Notes under the pieces: model-generated
Told to the model about the DNA's origin: nothing
What the model saw: the letters and a program-made list of their open reading frames with translations, nothing else
Database searches by the model: none
Shown here: positions 1 through 9,945 of the stretch, piece after piece
How the letters are laid out: the number at the start of each line of letters is the position of its first letter
How positions within the stretch are numbered: the first letter of the stretch is position 1
Source of the DNA: Chloroflexota bacterium
Lineage (GTDB): Bacteria > Chloroflexota > UBA6077 > CF-72
DNA length: 59,884 bases
Direction: 5' to 3'
Assembly (NCBI GenBank): GCA_019247515.1
Contig: JAFAOS010000452.1
Coordinates: forward strand, 1 to 59,884
Made by a program: the position numbers and the translations under genes

Positions 1-1758
<1,758 letters not shown>

Positions 1759-1763
1759 CTAGC

Positions 1764-2783
1764 TCAGCTGTTGATGTTGTTCACGGCGCCCGAAGCCGAA
1801 ACGGGCTGGCTGCGCTGGATGTAGAAGACCATGCCCGCGGCGATCAGGCCGCTGGCGACGTAGGCGTTGCCCAGAATGCCCAGGAGCACGCCAAATGGCG
1901 CTGGCACGTAGCTGCCCAGCAGATCCCAGACGCGGCCCATGCCAGCCAGAATCAACCAGGTCAACAAGATCAGCGCGATGCTCGACCACAGGTGTCGCCG
2001 CACTGTGCCGACGCTGCCCTGAATCGCCGCGAGCGGACCAGCGCCCGAGACAAAGATGGCGGCGACGCTGAAGAAGAGGTGCACGGTGGCGAACAGCAGC
2101 CCGGCGATCAGCAGCACGCTGCCCAGCACCGCGACCGGCGGCGAAACCAGCGCCGTAAAGCCAATCAGCAGGACCACCGGCACACCGAGCAGCATGCTCA
2201 CCCCAAGCAGGACCGCCACCAGGCCGATCACGTCGATGACGCCGCGTGGCACGCGCCGACCGGCCGCAAGCGGGCCGCCTGGCGCGTTCTGACTGGCGAC
2301 GGCCAATCCGCCATAGAACCAGCCACCCAGCAGCAGCCCCAGGCCCAGGCACGCCCCGAGCAGCGCAATGCCATCCCCCCAGCCGTTGACGAACGCGATG
2401 TCCTCCGAGGTCGTGGACAGCGACGGCAGGCTTGGCATCCCGAGCGGGCTCCAGACCAGCGCCTCGAAGCCGTTGACGTCGTCGCTACGCGCAATCAGCC
2501 ACTGGCGCGCCTGATCCACGTCGGCGACGCTGATGCCTTGTGCCTCCGGGGCGGCGCGCCCGGGGTCGACGGCCATGCGCCGCGTCCACTCGGAAGCACT
2601 GGTCACGACCGGGCCGACCAGCGGCGAGTACGAGACGTGCGGGCCGAGCCACAGAAACACGTTGAGCAGGATGGGCAGCAGCAGAACCCAGGGTTGCCGA
2701 TTGACTGCCGCGTAGCCCGCGGAAAGCGTCTCGATCACCCCGGTCGGCCGCGCCTCCCGGCGAGCCGTCAAGGGGTGGTGCAC
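1764..2783 (-). CDS. multi-pass membrane protein of unknown function
   Basis: I do not recognise the family. The protein (339 residues) has one hydrophobic segment near residues 30-50, a soluble loop of about 80 residues, and then five or six closely spaced transmembrane helices from about residue 125 to the C-terminus (runs such as GLLLGGWFYGGLAVA and LIAGLLFATVHLFFSVAAI). This arrangement resembles generic integral membrane proteins that follow gyrB in some Chloroflexota, which is inference. Two GTG codons stand side by side at 2786 and 2783. The second is exactly six bases after a TACAAT -10 box, so I prefer 2783 and a leaderless mRNA. It is upstream of gyrB in the same direction, with a 59-base gap, so the two may be cotranscribed. 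Confidence 0.7.
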   Translation of the reverse strand: MHHPLTARREARPTGVIETLSAGYAAVNRQPWVLLLPILLNVFLWLGPHVSYSPLVGPVVTSASEWTRRMAVDPGRAAPEAQGISVADVDQARQWLIARSDDVNGFEALVWSPLGMPSLPSLSTTSEDIAFVNGWGDGIALLGACLGLGLLLGGWFYGGLAVASQNAPGGPLAAGRRVPRGVIDVIGLVAVLLGVSMLLGVPVVLLIGFTALVSPPVAVLGSVLLIAGLLFATVHLFFSVAAIFVSGAGPLAAIQGSVGTVRRHLWSSIALILLTWLILAGMGRVWDLLGSYVPAPFGVLLGILGNAYVASGLIAAGMVFYIQRSQPVSASGAVNNINS

Positions 2784-2789
2784 CACAAG

Positions 2790-2795
2790 ATTGTA
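2790..2795 (-). promoter_or_regulatory. -10 box TACAAT, leaderless start
   Basis: TACAAT on the minus strand ends six bases before the GTG at 2783, so the transcript probably begins at or next to the start codon. No Shine-Dalgarno sequence is visible. Confidence 0.55.
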
Positions 2796-2850
2796 CTCGA
2801 AACGCCCGTTTTCGAAGGCGACTTTCGCGCGCGCGAGGCGGGGTGCAGGC

Positions 2851-3651
2851 TCAGGCGGTGGCGTCGGCGTTGAGGCGGACGTAGTCCAGGACGTAGGCGC
2901 CCTGGATGCGCGCGACTTCGTACGTGACCTCCAGCAGAAAGGCGTCCTGCAGGTCCGTGGGCAGCGCGTTCACGTGGTTGCGCAGGACGACGGCGCGCGC
3001 GAAATCGGCCAGGCTCTGGGCGTCCGGAAACGTCTGCGGCGAGTCCTCCAGCCAGGCGTCCACGTCGCTGAACCCGCAGGCTTCCAGGCGGTCACGCGTC
3101 TGCTCCGGCGAGTAGTAAAACCGCCACAGCGCTTTGCCGTGCAGGTGCTCGAGGTACTCGGCGCGCGCCGCGACGGCATCGGCGGCGCGCATCAGTCCCG
3201 CCAGATTCGCCCCGCCGCCGAACTGGGAAACCAGCCGCCCGCGCCGTTTCACGCTGCGATGCAAGGCCCCGAACAGGCGCGCGTGGTCGTCGAGCCAGTG
3301 GAAGGTGGCGGTCGAGAAGATGGCGTCGACTGGCGCGTGCCGCTCGCGTTCGAGCGCGCGGTCGATATCCAGGAGGTCGGTCTGGACGAAGCTCACCTGC
3401 GCACCGAAGCTGGCCAGCGACGCGCGCGCCTCGGCAAGCATGGCTGGCGAGAGGTCAGCGCCGATGACGCGGCCGCTGGGCAGCCGCTCAAGGAGCTGGG
3501 CCGTCACCTTGCCCGAGCCACAGCCGGCGTCCAGGACGACCTCGTCGCCGCGCAGCCGCAGGCGATCGAGGACGTTGGCGCCCCAGGCGGCGTGCGGCTG
3601 GGCCACGCGGTGGTAGCGGGTGGCGTCCCAATCCGTATCGGTCGAGGGCAT
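2851..3651 (-). CDS. class I SAM-dependent methyltransferase
   Basis: A 266-residue methyltransferase of the trans-aconitate-2-methyltransferase-like group; the substrate cannot be read from the sequence. Motif I is VLDAGCGSGKVT (residues 39-50), followed by an acidic motif II (GADLSPAMLAEA) and the post-I region FVQTDLLDID. The sequence after it (DAIFSTATFHWLDDH) is typical of the family. The C-terminal third (LEDSPQTFPD... ILRNHVNALP-like) matches the cap region of tam-type enzymes. The ATG at 3651 begins four to five bases after the expected transcription start from a TACACT box. It is divergent from the acetyltransferase at 3780 across a palindrome-rich gap of about 130 bases, so both genes may share a regulator. 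Confidence 0.85.
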   Translation of the reverse strand: MPSTDTDWDATRYHRVAQPHAAWGANVLDRLRLRGDEVVLDAGCGSGKVTAQLLERLPSGRVIGADLSPAMLAEARASLASFGAQVSFVQTDLLDIDRALERERHAPVDAIFSTATFHWLDDHARLFGALHRSVKRRGRLVSQFGGGANLAGLMRAADAVAARAEYLEHLHGKALWRFYYSPEQTRDRLEACGFSDVDAWLEDSPQTFPDAQSLADFARAVVLRNHVNALPTDLQDAFLLEVTYEVARIQGAYVLDYVRLNADATA

Positions 3652-3662
3652 GTGTTCGAGCG

Positions 3663-3668
3663 AGTGTA
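3663..3668 (-). promoter_or_regulatory. -10 box TACACT for the methyltransferase
   Basis: TACACT on the minus strand, 11 bases before the ATG at 3651, implying a 5' leader of only a few bases. TTTACA lies 15 bases further upstream and could be a poorly spaced -35. Confidence 0.4.
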
Positions 3669-3700
3669 CGCGCCACGCCCGAATGTAAAGTCATGAAACA

Positions 3701-3716
3701 GTGACCGGCCGGTCAC
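3701..3716. promoter_or_regulatory. 16-bp perfect palindrome, probable operator
   Basis: GTGACCGGCCGGTCAC reads identically on both strands. TetR-family operators commonly have TGACCG...CGGTCA half sites, so this is a candidate binding site between the divergent methyltransferase and acetyltransferase promoters. No TetR gene is present in the window. The function is inferred from sequence symmetry and position. Confidence 0.5.
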
Positions 3717-3719
3717 GTG

Positions 3720-3741
3720 AAACCGGCTGGCGGTCCGGTTT
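3720..3741. promoter_or_regulatory. second inverted repeat in the same divergent promoter
   Basis: AAACCGG (3720-3726) and CCGGTTT (3735-3741) form a perfect 7-bp inverted repeat with an 8-base spacer. Its right arm overlaps TTGACG (3740-3745), a plausible -35 for the TAGACT box at 3766 despite a long 20-base spacer. Binding here would block the plus-strand promoter. Confidence 0.4.
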
Positions 3742-3765
3742 GACGGTCACGGCTCAGCCAGGCCG

Positions 3766-3771
3766 TAGACT
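3766..3771 (+). promoter_or_regulatory. -10 box TAGACT, leaderless start
   Basis: TAGACT ends eight bases before the GTG at 3780, so the mRNA should start at or very close to the start codon. Confidence 0.55.
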
Positions 3772-3779
3772 GTCGCTCC

Positions 3780-5015
3780 GTGAGCCTCCATGTGCGGGCC
3801 ATTGCCCCCGACGAGCTGCCCACCTGGCTGGGCGTCAACTCCGTCGCCTTCCACCAGAACCGGCCTGTCGACTCGGCCGTCGCCTATCACCGCGAGCGGC
3901 TCGGCGCCGACACCTCACGCTGCCTGGCGGCTTTCGACGGCCAGCGCATGGTTGGCACCTACGAAAGCTTCGCCGCCGACCTCACCCTGCCGGGCGGCGC
4001 CTGCGTGCCCGCCAGTGCCGTCACGGCCGTGGCCGTCCTGCCGACCCATCACCGCCGCGGCGTCCTCACCGGCATGCTCACGCCCGACCTGCGCGCCGCG
4101 ACAGAACGCGGCGAGGCGGCCAGCATCTTGCTCGCCTCCGAGTACCCGATCTATGGCCGATTCGGCTTCGGGCCGGCCACAGAGGCGGTCGCGTATCGCC
4201 TCGAGACGGCGCACGCCGACTTCGTCGACGCGGCGCCCGGGCGTGTCGAGCTGGTCGAACCCCAGCAGCTGCGCGAGATCGCGCCGGCCATTTTCGAATC
4301 CGTCCGCCGCAGCTACCCGGGCCAGATCAGCCGCCGACCCTTCAACTGGGACACGCGCCTCGGACTGCGCGCCACACCCTGGCGGCCCGACGATCCGCCA
4401 CCGCGCTGCGCGGTGTATACCAGCCCGAACGGCCAGCCCGAGGGCTACCTCACGTATGACGTGCACCGCGAGTCCGTCAACCGGAACCCGGGCGCCAGCC
4501 TGCACGTCGAAGAACTGGCCACCAGCTCACCCGCGGCCTACCTCGGCCTGTGGCGGTACGCGGCCGAGATCGACCTGCTCTCAGAAATTACCGTCAACAT
4601 GCGCCTCGCCGCCGAACCCCTGGCGTGGTTGCTGACCAACCCCCGCAGAGCCCTGCAGCAGACCATGCGCACGGACTTCCTGTGGGTGCGGCCGCTGGAT
4701 ACTGCACGCCTGCTCCAGACGCGGAGTTACGCGGTCGAGGAGCGCGTGGTGCTCGAGGTCGACGATCCGCTCGGCATCTCGGGCGGGCGCTTTTCCCTGG
4801 AGGCCGCACCCACCGGCGCCTGCTGCCAGACCACGAGCGCCGCCGCGGACCTGAGCCTGAGCATGCTGGCGCTCGGCGCGATCTCACTCGGCGGTGTGTC
4901 GCTGCAGACGCTGCACGCCGCGGGCCGCATCCGCGAGGAGCGCCCCGGTAGCCTGCTTCGAGCAGAACGTTTGTTCCACTGGTCGACCGCGCCGTGGTGC
5001 AGCACGTTTTTCTAG
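3780..5015 (+). CDS. Eis-family GNAT N-acetyltransferase
   Basis: A 411-residue acetyl-CoA-dependent acetyltransferase of the Eis (enhanced intracellular survival) type, which acetylates aminoglycosides, polyamines or proteins in other bacteria. The N-terminal GNAT fold carries the acetyl-CoA loop VAVLPTHHRRGVLTGML (residues 84-100). The segment YPIYGRFGFG places a tyrosine at 125 in the context of the catalytic Tyr126 of mycobacterial Eis. The chain ends in Phe-Phe, fitting the use of the C-terminal carboxylate as general base in that family. The middle is a second degenerate GNAT domain and the C-terminal part is the sterol-carrier-like domain. The substrate is unknown. It is alone on its strand, next to two operator-like repeats, which suggests inducible expression. 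Confidence 0.85.
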   Translation: MSLHVRAIAPDELPTWLGVNSVAFHQNRPVDSAVAYHRERLGADTSRCLAAFDGQRMVGTYESFAADLTLPGGACVPASAVTAVAVLPTHHRRGVLTGMLTPDLRAATERGEAASILLASEYPIYGRFGFGPATEAVAYRLETAHADFVDAAPGRVELVEPQQLREIAPAIFESVRRSYPGQISRRPFNWDTRLGLRATPWRPDDPPPRCAVYTSPNGQPEGYLTYDVHRESVNRNPGASLHVEELATSSPAAYLGLWRYAAEIDLLSEITVNMRLAAEPLAWLLTNPRRALQQTMRTDFLWVRPLDTARLLQTRSYAVEERVVLEVDDPLGISGGRFSLEAAPTGACCQTTSAAADLSLSMLALGAISLGGVSLQTLHAAGRIREERPGSLLRAERLFHWSTAPWCSTFF

Positions 5016-5053
5016 GCGCCCTGTTTACTTCGACGCTGCGCGGACGTCGCTGA

Positions 5054-5059
5054 TATACT
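5054..5059 (+). promoter_or_regulatory. -10 box TATACT upstream of rpmH
   Basis: TATACT gives a leader of about 110 bases before rpmH. It is the only convincing promoter in the 162-base gap 5016-5177 and probably drives the rpmH-rnpA-yidD-yidC-khpB block. Confidence 0.5.
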
Positions 5060-5177
5060 GCCGCCCAGTTCGCCCGACGTCTCCACGCATGTGGGGCAGC
5101 TAATTTTGCCTTTCGTTCTTCGGCCAGAAGCGATCGGCACCTGATCAAGGTGGTTGGAGTTTTAGAAAGCTCGCTGC

Positions 5178-5318
5178 GTGCCCAAGCGTACCTACCAGCC
5201 GAAACGCATCCCGCGTAAGCGAGAGCACGGCTTCCTCAAACGCATGCACACCGCTGCTGGTCGCGCGGTGCTCAAACGACGCCGTCTCCGCGGGCGCAAG
5301 CGCCTGACTGTCGTCTGA
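5178..5318 (+). CDS. rpmH: 50S ribosomal protein L34
   Basis: A 46-residue, strongly basic ribosomal protein. The translation starts [19 protein letters not shown] and continues through [25 protein letters not shown], the diagnostic L34 pattern (TYQPK..R...HGFL.RM.T..GR.VL..RR.KGR..L). Length matches the family. The start codon is GTG at 5178. It is followed after 35 bases by rnpA, the near-universal order. Confidence 0.97.
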   Translation: MPKRTYQPKRIPRKREHGFLKRMHTAAGRAVLKRRRLRGRKRLTVV

Positions 5319-5353
5319 GTCCAAGCGCCACGTGAGCGCCACCTTCGGCCACC

Positions 5354-5698
5354 GTGAAGCGCGAGCAACGGCTGCGGTCGCCTGCCGATTTTCGTCGCGT
5401 GCGCGACGTGGCCCGTTCCGGCTGGGCTCACCCGTTGCTGGTGCTGTACATGGCGCGCAATGACGCGGGCTCGACGCGAGTGGGCATCACCGTGAGCGGT
5501 CGCGTTGGCAAGGCCGTTGTGCGCAACCGCGTGCGGCGACGCCTGCGCGCCGCGTTGGATGCGCGTTTCGATCGACTGCCGCCCCAGGCGGACATCGTGC
5601 TCGTGGCCCGCCCGTCCAGCGCCGAGGCGTCGTGGTCCGAGTTGTGCCTCGCTGTCGATACGCTGCTGACGCGCGCCGAAAAGGCGGCCGCGCGATGA
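5354..5698 (+). CDS. rnpA: ribonuclease P protein component
   Basis: The protein cofactor (114 residues) that helps the RNase P ribozyme mature the 5' ends of tRNAs. It begins with [18 protein letters not shown], the usual L....F..V basic helix, and contains the RNR motif region as [16 protein letters not shown] (residues about 53-68), followed by the [11 protein letters not shown] strand. GTG start at 5354. Its stop overlaps the ATG of yidD (ATGA), so the two are translationally coupled. Confidence 0.95.
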   Translation: MKREQRLRSPADFRRVRDVARSGWAHPLLVLYMARNDAGSTRVGITVSGRVGKAVVRNRVRRRLRAALDARFDRLPPQADIVLVARPSSAEASWSELCLAVDTLLTRAEKAAAR

Positions 5699-5955
5699 AC
5701 GCAACCGTGTGGCCCGTCTGGAACGTCTTAGCTTTGAAATTCATGCCGCGGCGCCTGGTGATGGGCCTGATCTGGGTCTACCAATCGACCATCGGACCGA
5801 CGTTGCCGCCGGCCTGCCGCTTTCAACCAACCTGTTCGCATTACGCCTACACCGCCATCGAACGCCACGGTGCGCTGCGCGGAACCTGGCTCGCCGCCAG
5901 GCGCCTGGCGCGCTGTCAACCCTGGGGTGGTAGTGGTTACGACCCGGTTCCCTAG
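5695..5955 (+). CDS. yidD: membrane protein insertion efficiency factor YidD
   Basis: An 86-residue YidD/Haemolytic-domain protein that assists membrane protein insertion with YidC. The family signature appears as [35 protein letters not shown], with the conserved cysteines in [11 protein letters not shown] and the C-terminal [14 protein letters not shown]. The ATG at 5695 overlaps the rnpA stop; the reading frame stays open upstream, but only this start places the amphipathic N-terminal helix correctly. It is followed by yidC after 61 bases, which supports the assignment. Confidence 0.95.
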   Translation: MNATVWPVWNVLALKFMPRRLVMGLIWVYQSTIGPTLPPACRFQPTCSHYAYTAIERHGALRGTWLAARRLARCQPWGGSGYDPVP

Positions 5956-6016
5956 ATTGCGCGATACTCGTGTGCAACCCCGAATCGGCCGGCGCGCCCC
6001 GCGGAGACCCTGACCA

Positions 6017-7459
6017 GTGAACGCCCTGCTCCCCCTGTGGAACACGCTCCTCGTGCACCCGCTCATGTTCGGGCTGCAGTTTGTGGCGACACCACTGCTC
6101 GCGTTTTTGCCCGCCGGGGTCGCCGGCGCCGTGGCCATCATCGTCTTCACGATCTTCCTGCGGATGCTGCTGGTGCCGCTGTCGCTGGTCCAGATCAAAT
6201 CGCAGCGCGCGCAGATGGCCATACAGCCCGAGATGAAGGCCATCCAGCGCAAGTTCAAAGGCGATCGCGAAGGCCTCGCCCGGGCACAGATGGCGCTCTA
6301 CAAGGAGCGCGGCATCAATCCCGCCGCGGGCTGTCTACCGCTGCTGATCCAGATGCCGATCCTGTTCGGCATGTATGCGGCCATGTCCCAGCTGGCCACC
6401 ACCGGCCTCACCCTCGACCAGGTGACGACCAGCCAGATCTCGTCTGGTCAGGTGACCTACGCGGCGCAGCGAACCGTCGAGCCGTACCCCTACAACCAGT
6501 TCGTACTCGCCCAACTGCATGTGGTGCCGAACGGCACGAGCCCAATCACGATTTCACTCGATCAGAACCAGTCGTCGGTTGGCTGGGAGGGCAACAATCT
6601 GCCGCTCAGCGCCGGGGCTGACCTGGTGCTGACGCCCGGCTCGGTCCCGCCAGGCGCCAACGCCAATCCGCCCAACAGCCAGGCAGGCACCGCCAGCATC
6701 TTCTTCCGCAGCGGCGAGCCTGACCCCGACGGCATCACCATGGATCGCGACGTACCCGTGCCCAGCGATCAGCCGTATGTCGTGGAGATCTGGGTCAATG
6801 GCGCGACGACCAACGTCGATTCGGCCACGGCGGTGGTCACCTGGGATCCGTCGCTGATGGACGTGACCCAGATCGTCACGCCGCCGATCAACCCGGCCGA
6901 CCTGGCCTTCAAGAGCCCGTTCCTGTGGCTTCCCAGCCTGGGACAGCCCGACGTCTTTCACCTGCCCAACGTGAGCTTCGCTATCCCCGGTTTCCTGCTG
7001 CTGATCATGACGCTGAGCTCGTTCCTCAGCCAGCGCATGGCGACCATGCCAACCGAGGACCCACAGCAACAGGCGATGATGCGCTCGATGGCCTTCATGC
7101 CGCTCATGTACCTGTTCTTCTTCTTGAACACCCCGTCAGGCCTGGTGCTGTACTGGCTGACGAGCAACGTCTTCAGCATGTTCCAGCAGTACTTCACCGT
7201 CGGCTTTGGCTTGCTCGGCGGCGACCTGCAGCGGCTGACCGGCCGCGACTTCCAGCCGCCGTGGGCGACCTTGCGCCGTCCGCCACCCGCGCCGGTCGCG
7301 GCGCTCACCGGCGAAATGGGCAACGGCCGCGTGGACGGCTATGACAACGACGATCAACCTGAAAGAACACCTACTCCCGGCGAGCGGCGCGCAGCCGGCG
7401 CGACACGCCGGCCGCGACCGGGCAGCCAGGGCAGGGGGAGGAAACGTGGCAAGCGTTGA
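6017..7459 (+). CDS. yidC: membrane protein insertase YidC/Oxa1 with a large external insert
   Basis: Inserts and folds proteins in the cytoplasmic membrane (480 residues). The core helices are recognisable: IIVFTIFLRMLLVPLSL with the conserved groove arginine (about residue 49), the cytoplasmic hairpin QMAIQPEMKAIQRKFK, GCLPLLIQMPILFGMYAAM, and later IPGFLLLIMTLSSFLSQRM and PLMYLFFFLNTPSGLVLYW. No lipobox precedes the first helix. Between residues about 125 and 300 there is a soluble insert of roughly 170 residues, where Gram-positive-type YidC proteins have a short loop. It contains beta-strand-like segments (IFFRSGEPDPDG, AVVTWDPSLMDVTQI). The tail is rich in arginine and glycine. The end overlaps khpB by 14 bases. 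Confidence 0.93.
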   Translation: MNALLPLWNTLLVHPLMFGLQFVATPLLAFLPAGVAGAVAIIVFTIFLRMLLVPLSLVQIKSQRAQMAIQPEMKAIQRKFKGDREGLARAQMALYKERGINPAAGCLPLLIQMPILFGMYAAMSQLATTGLTLDQVTTSQISSGQVTYAAQRTVEPYPYNQFVLAQLHVVPNGTSPITISLDQNQSSVGWEGNNLPLSAGADLVLTPGSVPPGANANPPNSQAGTASIFFRSGEPDPDGITMDRDVPVPSDQPYVVEIWVNGATTNVDSATAVVTWDPSLMDVTQIVTPPINPADLAFKSPFLWLPSLGQPDVFHLPNVSFAIPGFLLLIMTLSSFLSQRMATMPTEDPQQQAMMRSMAFMPLMYLFFFLNTPSGLVLYWLTSNVFSMFQQYFTVGFGLLGGDLQRLTGRDFQPPWATLRRPPPAPVAALTGEMGNGRVDGYDNDDQPERTPTPGERRAAGATRRPRPGSQGRGRKRGKR

Positions 7460-8252
7460 AACCAGCGGTCCGACAGTAGACGACGCGATCGATGCGGCCC
7501 TCGAGAAACTCGATCTCGACGAGGATCAGGTCGACCTCGAAATTCTCTCAGAGGGTGGCGATGGCCAGCCCGCGAAGGTACGGGCCACGCCGCGCAGCGA
7601 GGTCGACGCCGCGCTCGAGCGCGCCGTGAGTGTTGAGCCTGGCGAGGTCGAATGGGACGAGAACCTGGCCACCGCCGGTCGCGAAATCGTCGAGGACTTG
7701 CTGGACTACATGGGCTTCCCTGGCGAAGTCGACGTTTTGCGCGCCGGGAAAGAGAACGGCACGCCCACCCTGGCGATGGCCGTTGTCGACGGCGAGTCGA
7801 TGGGCGCCCTGATTGGCCGCCGCGGCGAGACCCTCCAGGCGTTTCAATTCATCACCCAGTTGCTGGTCAATCGGCGGCTGGGCCACTGGACGCGCGTCCT
7901 GCTGGACATCGAGGGCTACCGTTCACGGCGTGAGCGCTACCTGAAGGACACCGCCCTGCGCGCCGCCGAGAAGGCGATGCGCTATCGCGAGTCAATCGAG
8001 CTGGACCCGATGATTCCGAGCGAACGGCGGATCGTCCATCTCACGCTGGCAACGCACGAGTTCGTCACGACGCACTCGGAAGGCGAGGGCGACAATCGGC
8101 GCGTGATCATCGAGCCGACGCCCGAATACGTGCAGCAACACGGCGGTCCCGTCGAGCGGTCCGAGCGCGGGGCCGGTCCCGGCGGGCGCGGCGGATTCAG
8201 TCGCGGCGGACGACCCGGCGGCGGCCGCGGGCGCGGCGGCTACCGACGGTAA
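7446..8252 (+). CDS. khpB: RNA-binding protein KhpB (Jag/SpoIIIJ-associated)
   Basis: A 268-residue RNA-binding protein with the Jag architecture: N-terminal Jag_N domain (ETSGPTVDDAIDAALEKLDL, residues 5-24), a KH domain with the GRRGETLQAFQFITQLL helix-turn (about 120-140), and an R3H domain (PSERRIVHLTLATH, about 195). KhpB works in RNA regulation and cell elongation in Gram-positive bacteria. I chose the GTG at 7446 because it places the Jag_N domain at the N-terminus and is preceded by a strong GGGGGAGG ribosome-binding site. The C-terminus adds a GRGG-rich tail of about 30 residues, like RGG RNA-binding tails. It overlaps yidC by 14 bases, the conserved yidC-jag pairing. Confidence 0.93.
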   Translation: MASVETSGPTVDDAIDAALEKLDLDEDQVDLEILSEGGDGQPAKVRATPRSEVDAALERAVSVEPGEVEWDENLATAGREIVEDLLDYMGFPGEVDVLRAGKENGTPTLAMAVVDGESMGALIGRRGETLQAFQFITQLLVNRRLGHWTRVLLDIEGYRSRRERYLKDTALRAAEKAMRYRESIELDPMIPSERRIVHLTLATHEFVTTHSEGEGDNRRVIIEPTPEYVQQHGGPVERSERGAGPGGRGGFSRGGRPGGGRGRGGYRR

Positions 8253-8272
8253 TTCTTCGCGTCGACGTCAGC

Positions 8273-8278
8273 TAAGCT
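8273..8278 (+). promoter_or_regulatory. -10 box TAAGCT, leaderless start
   Basis: TAAGCT ends six bases before the GTG at 8285. It probably separates the kinase-parA-parB transcription unit from the khpB block. Confidence 0.45.
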
Positions 8279-8284
8279 GAGCGC

Positions 8285-9181
8285 GTGGCGGAGGCGGCGG
8301 AGAACCGTGGGATCGACTATCTGCTGCTCGGCCACGTCACCGTGGACCGACTGGACGACAACCGCGTCGCCCTCGGCGGCACCGCCACCTACGCGGCCGT
8401 CACCGCCCGCAACCTGGGCGCGCGGGCCGCGGTCCACACCAGCGCGGCCTACGAGCCGGGGCTGATCGACACCCTCGGCGGCGTGCTGGTGGCGCGCATC
8501 CCCGCCGAGTACACGACCTGCTTCGTCAACGACTACACGTCGGGCAAACGGCGGCAGACGCTCGAGTCCGTCGCCGAAAAGCTCACGTACGACCAGTTGC
8601 TGCCCGAGTGGCGTCATCCGCCGGTAGTGCACGTCGGTCCGCTGTGCAACGAGATCGACGCGGCCATCGTCGAGCGTTTCCCCCGCTCGCTGGTGGGCGT
8701 GACCCCGCAGGGCTGGATGCGCGGCTGGGACGAGTCAGGCATCGTGCACCCGGCCGAGTGGATTGACGCCGGGCGCGTGCTGCGCAAAGCCGACGTGGTC
8801 ATCATTTCCGAAAATGACGTCACGGACCGCTCGGTGATCCGCGATTGGGCCAACCACGCTCGAATGCTGGTGGTGACGCTGGGCGAACGCGGCTGCGACG
8901 TCTACCGCCACGGCGGCGGCGAGCCGTATCACTCGCCCGCCTTCAAGTCCGCACAGGAAGTCGACCCGACCGGCGCCGGTGACGTCTTTGCCGCCGCGTT
9001 CCTGTGGCACCTGCACATGCAGAACCGCGACTGGCGCACGGCCGCCGACTGGGCCAACTGCGTGGCCTCCTTCGCCGTCGAAAAGCGGGGTGTCACCGGC
9101 GTGCCCAAGCTCGCCGACGTGGACAAGCGCTGGCAAAACGGCACCGGCGAGCGAATAGGAGCCCGCGTCGGAACCTCGTGA
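8285..9181 (+). CDS. PfkB-family carbohydrate kinase
   Basis: A 298-residue ATP-dependent sugar or nucleoside kinase of the ribokinase/PfkB fold. The N-terminal glycine pair occurs as LGGTATYAAVTARNLGA (residues about 36-52). The C-terminal signature DPTGAGDVFAAAF (about 225-237) contains the catalytic aspartate and anion-hole glycines. The substrate cannot be told from sequence; the family includes ribokinases, fructokinases and adenosine kinases. The last codons overlap the GTG start of parA (GTGA at 9178), so it is translationally coupled to the partitioning genes. I know of no functional reason for that link. The GTG start is six bases after a -10 box. Confidence 0.87.
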   Translation: MAEAAENRGIDYLLLGHVTVDRLDDNRVALGGTATYAAVTARNLGARAAVHTSAAYEPGLIDTLGGVLVARIPAEYTTCFVNDYTSGKRRQTLESVAEKLTYDQLLPEWRHPPVVHVGPLCNEIDAAIVERFPRSLVGVTPQGWMRGWDESGIVHPAEWIDAGRVLRKADVVIISENDVTDRSVIRDWANHARMLVVTLGERGCDVYRHGGGEPYHSPAFKSAQEVDPTGAGDVFAAAFLWHLHMQNRDWRTAADWANCVASFAVEKRGVTGVPKLADVDKRWQNGTGERIGARVGTS

Positions 9182-9945
9182 GCGTGCTCGCGGTGGCCAA
9201 TCAAAAAGGAGGGGTTGGCAAGACCACCACCGCGGTCAATCTCAGTGCGTACCTCGCGCTGGGAGTCCGCGTCCTGCTGGTGGACCTGGACCCTCAGGCG
9301 AACGCCACCAGCTCGCTTGGACTGGACCCGAACGGCGTGGAGCTGTCGACCTACGAGGCGCTCATCGGCCAGGCGGGCCTGCCGGCCGTGGTCGTCAGCA
9401 GCGGACGCCAGCAGCTCGATCTGGCGCCGGCCAGCCGTGCGCTGGCTGGCGCGCAGGTGGAGCTCGTCGACATGGCCGACCGCGAGCGGCGGCTGCGGGA
9501 CGCGCTGACAGACGTCGCGCCGGGATATGACGTGGTGATCGTCGACACGCCGCCATCTCTCGGGATTCTGACGCTGAACGCGCTGGTCGCGGCGGACCTG
9601 TTGCTGGCGCCGGTCCAGTGCGAATACCTGGCCCTGGAGGGCGTCGCGCAGCTCATGGAGACGATCGAGCTCGTTCGCGCTACCCTGAACCCGCGCCTCG
9701 AGCTGCTGGGCATGCTGATGACGATGTTCGACCCCCGCACGCGGTTGTCACCGCAGGTGGTGGACGAGGTCCGTCGCCATTTTCCGGACCACACGCTGCA
9801 GACCGTAATTCCGCGCAGCGTGCGGCTCAGCGAGGCGCCCAGCTACGGCAAGCCAGTGCTCGAGTATGAGCCCACCTCGCGCGGCGCCGGCGCCTACGCC
9901 GACCTGGCCCAGGAACTGATCCAGCGCGGGCTGTTGCGCACATGA
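9178..9945 (+). CDS. parA: chromosome partitioning ATPase ParA (Soj)
   Basis: A 255-residue deviant Walker-A ATPase that moves or segregates chromosome origins with ParB. The P-loop is KGGVGKTTTAVNLSAYLA (residues 10-27) with the signature first lysine. The Walker A' region is VLLVDLDPQANATSSLG and Walker B is VVIVDTPPSLGILTLNAL. Later motifs (VQCEYLALEGVAQL, GMLMTMFDPRTRLS, VIPRSVRLSEAPSYG) are typical of Soj. GTG at 9178 overlaps the kinase stop, and the reading frame continues upstream without homology, so this start is preferred. The stop overlaps parB (ATGA). Confidence 0.96.
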   Translation: MSVLAVANQKGGVGKTTTAVNLSAYLALGVRVLLVDLDPQANATSSLGLDPNGVELSTYEALIGQAGLPAVVVSSGRQQLDLAPASRALAGAQVELVDMADRERRLRDALTDVAPGYDVVIVDTPPSLGILTLNALVAADLLLAPVQCEYLALEGVAQLMETIELVRATLNPRLELLGMLMTMFDPRTRLSPQVVDEVRRHFPDHTLQTVIPRSVRLSEAPSYGKPVLEYEPTSRGAGAYADLAQELIQRGLLRT

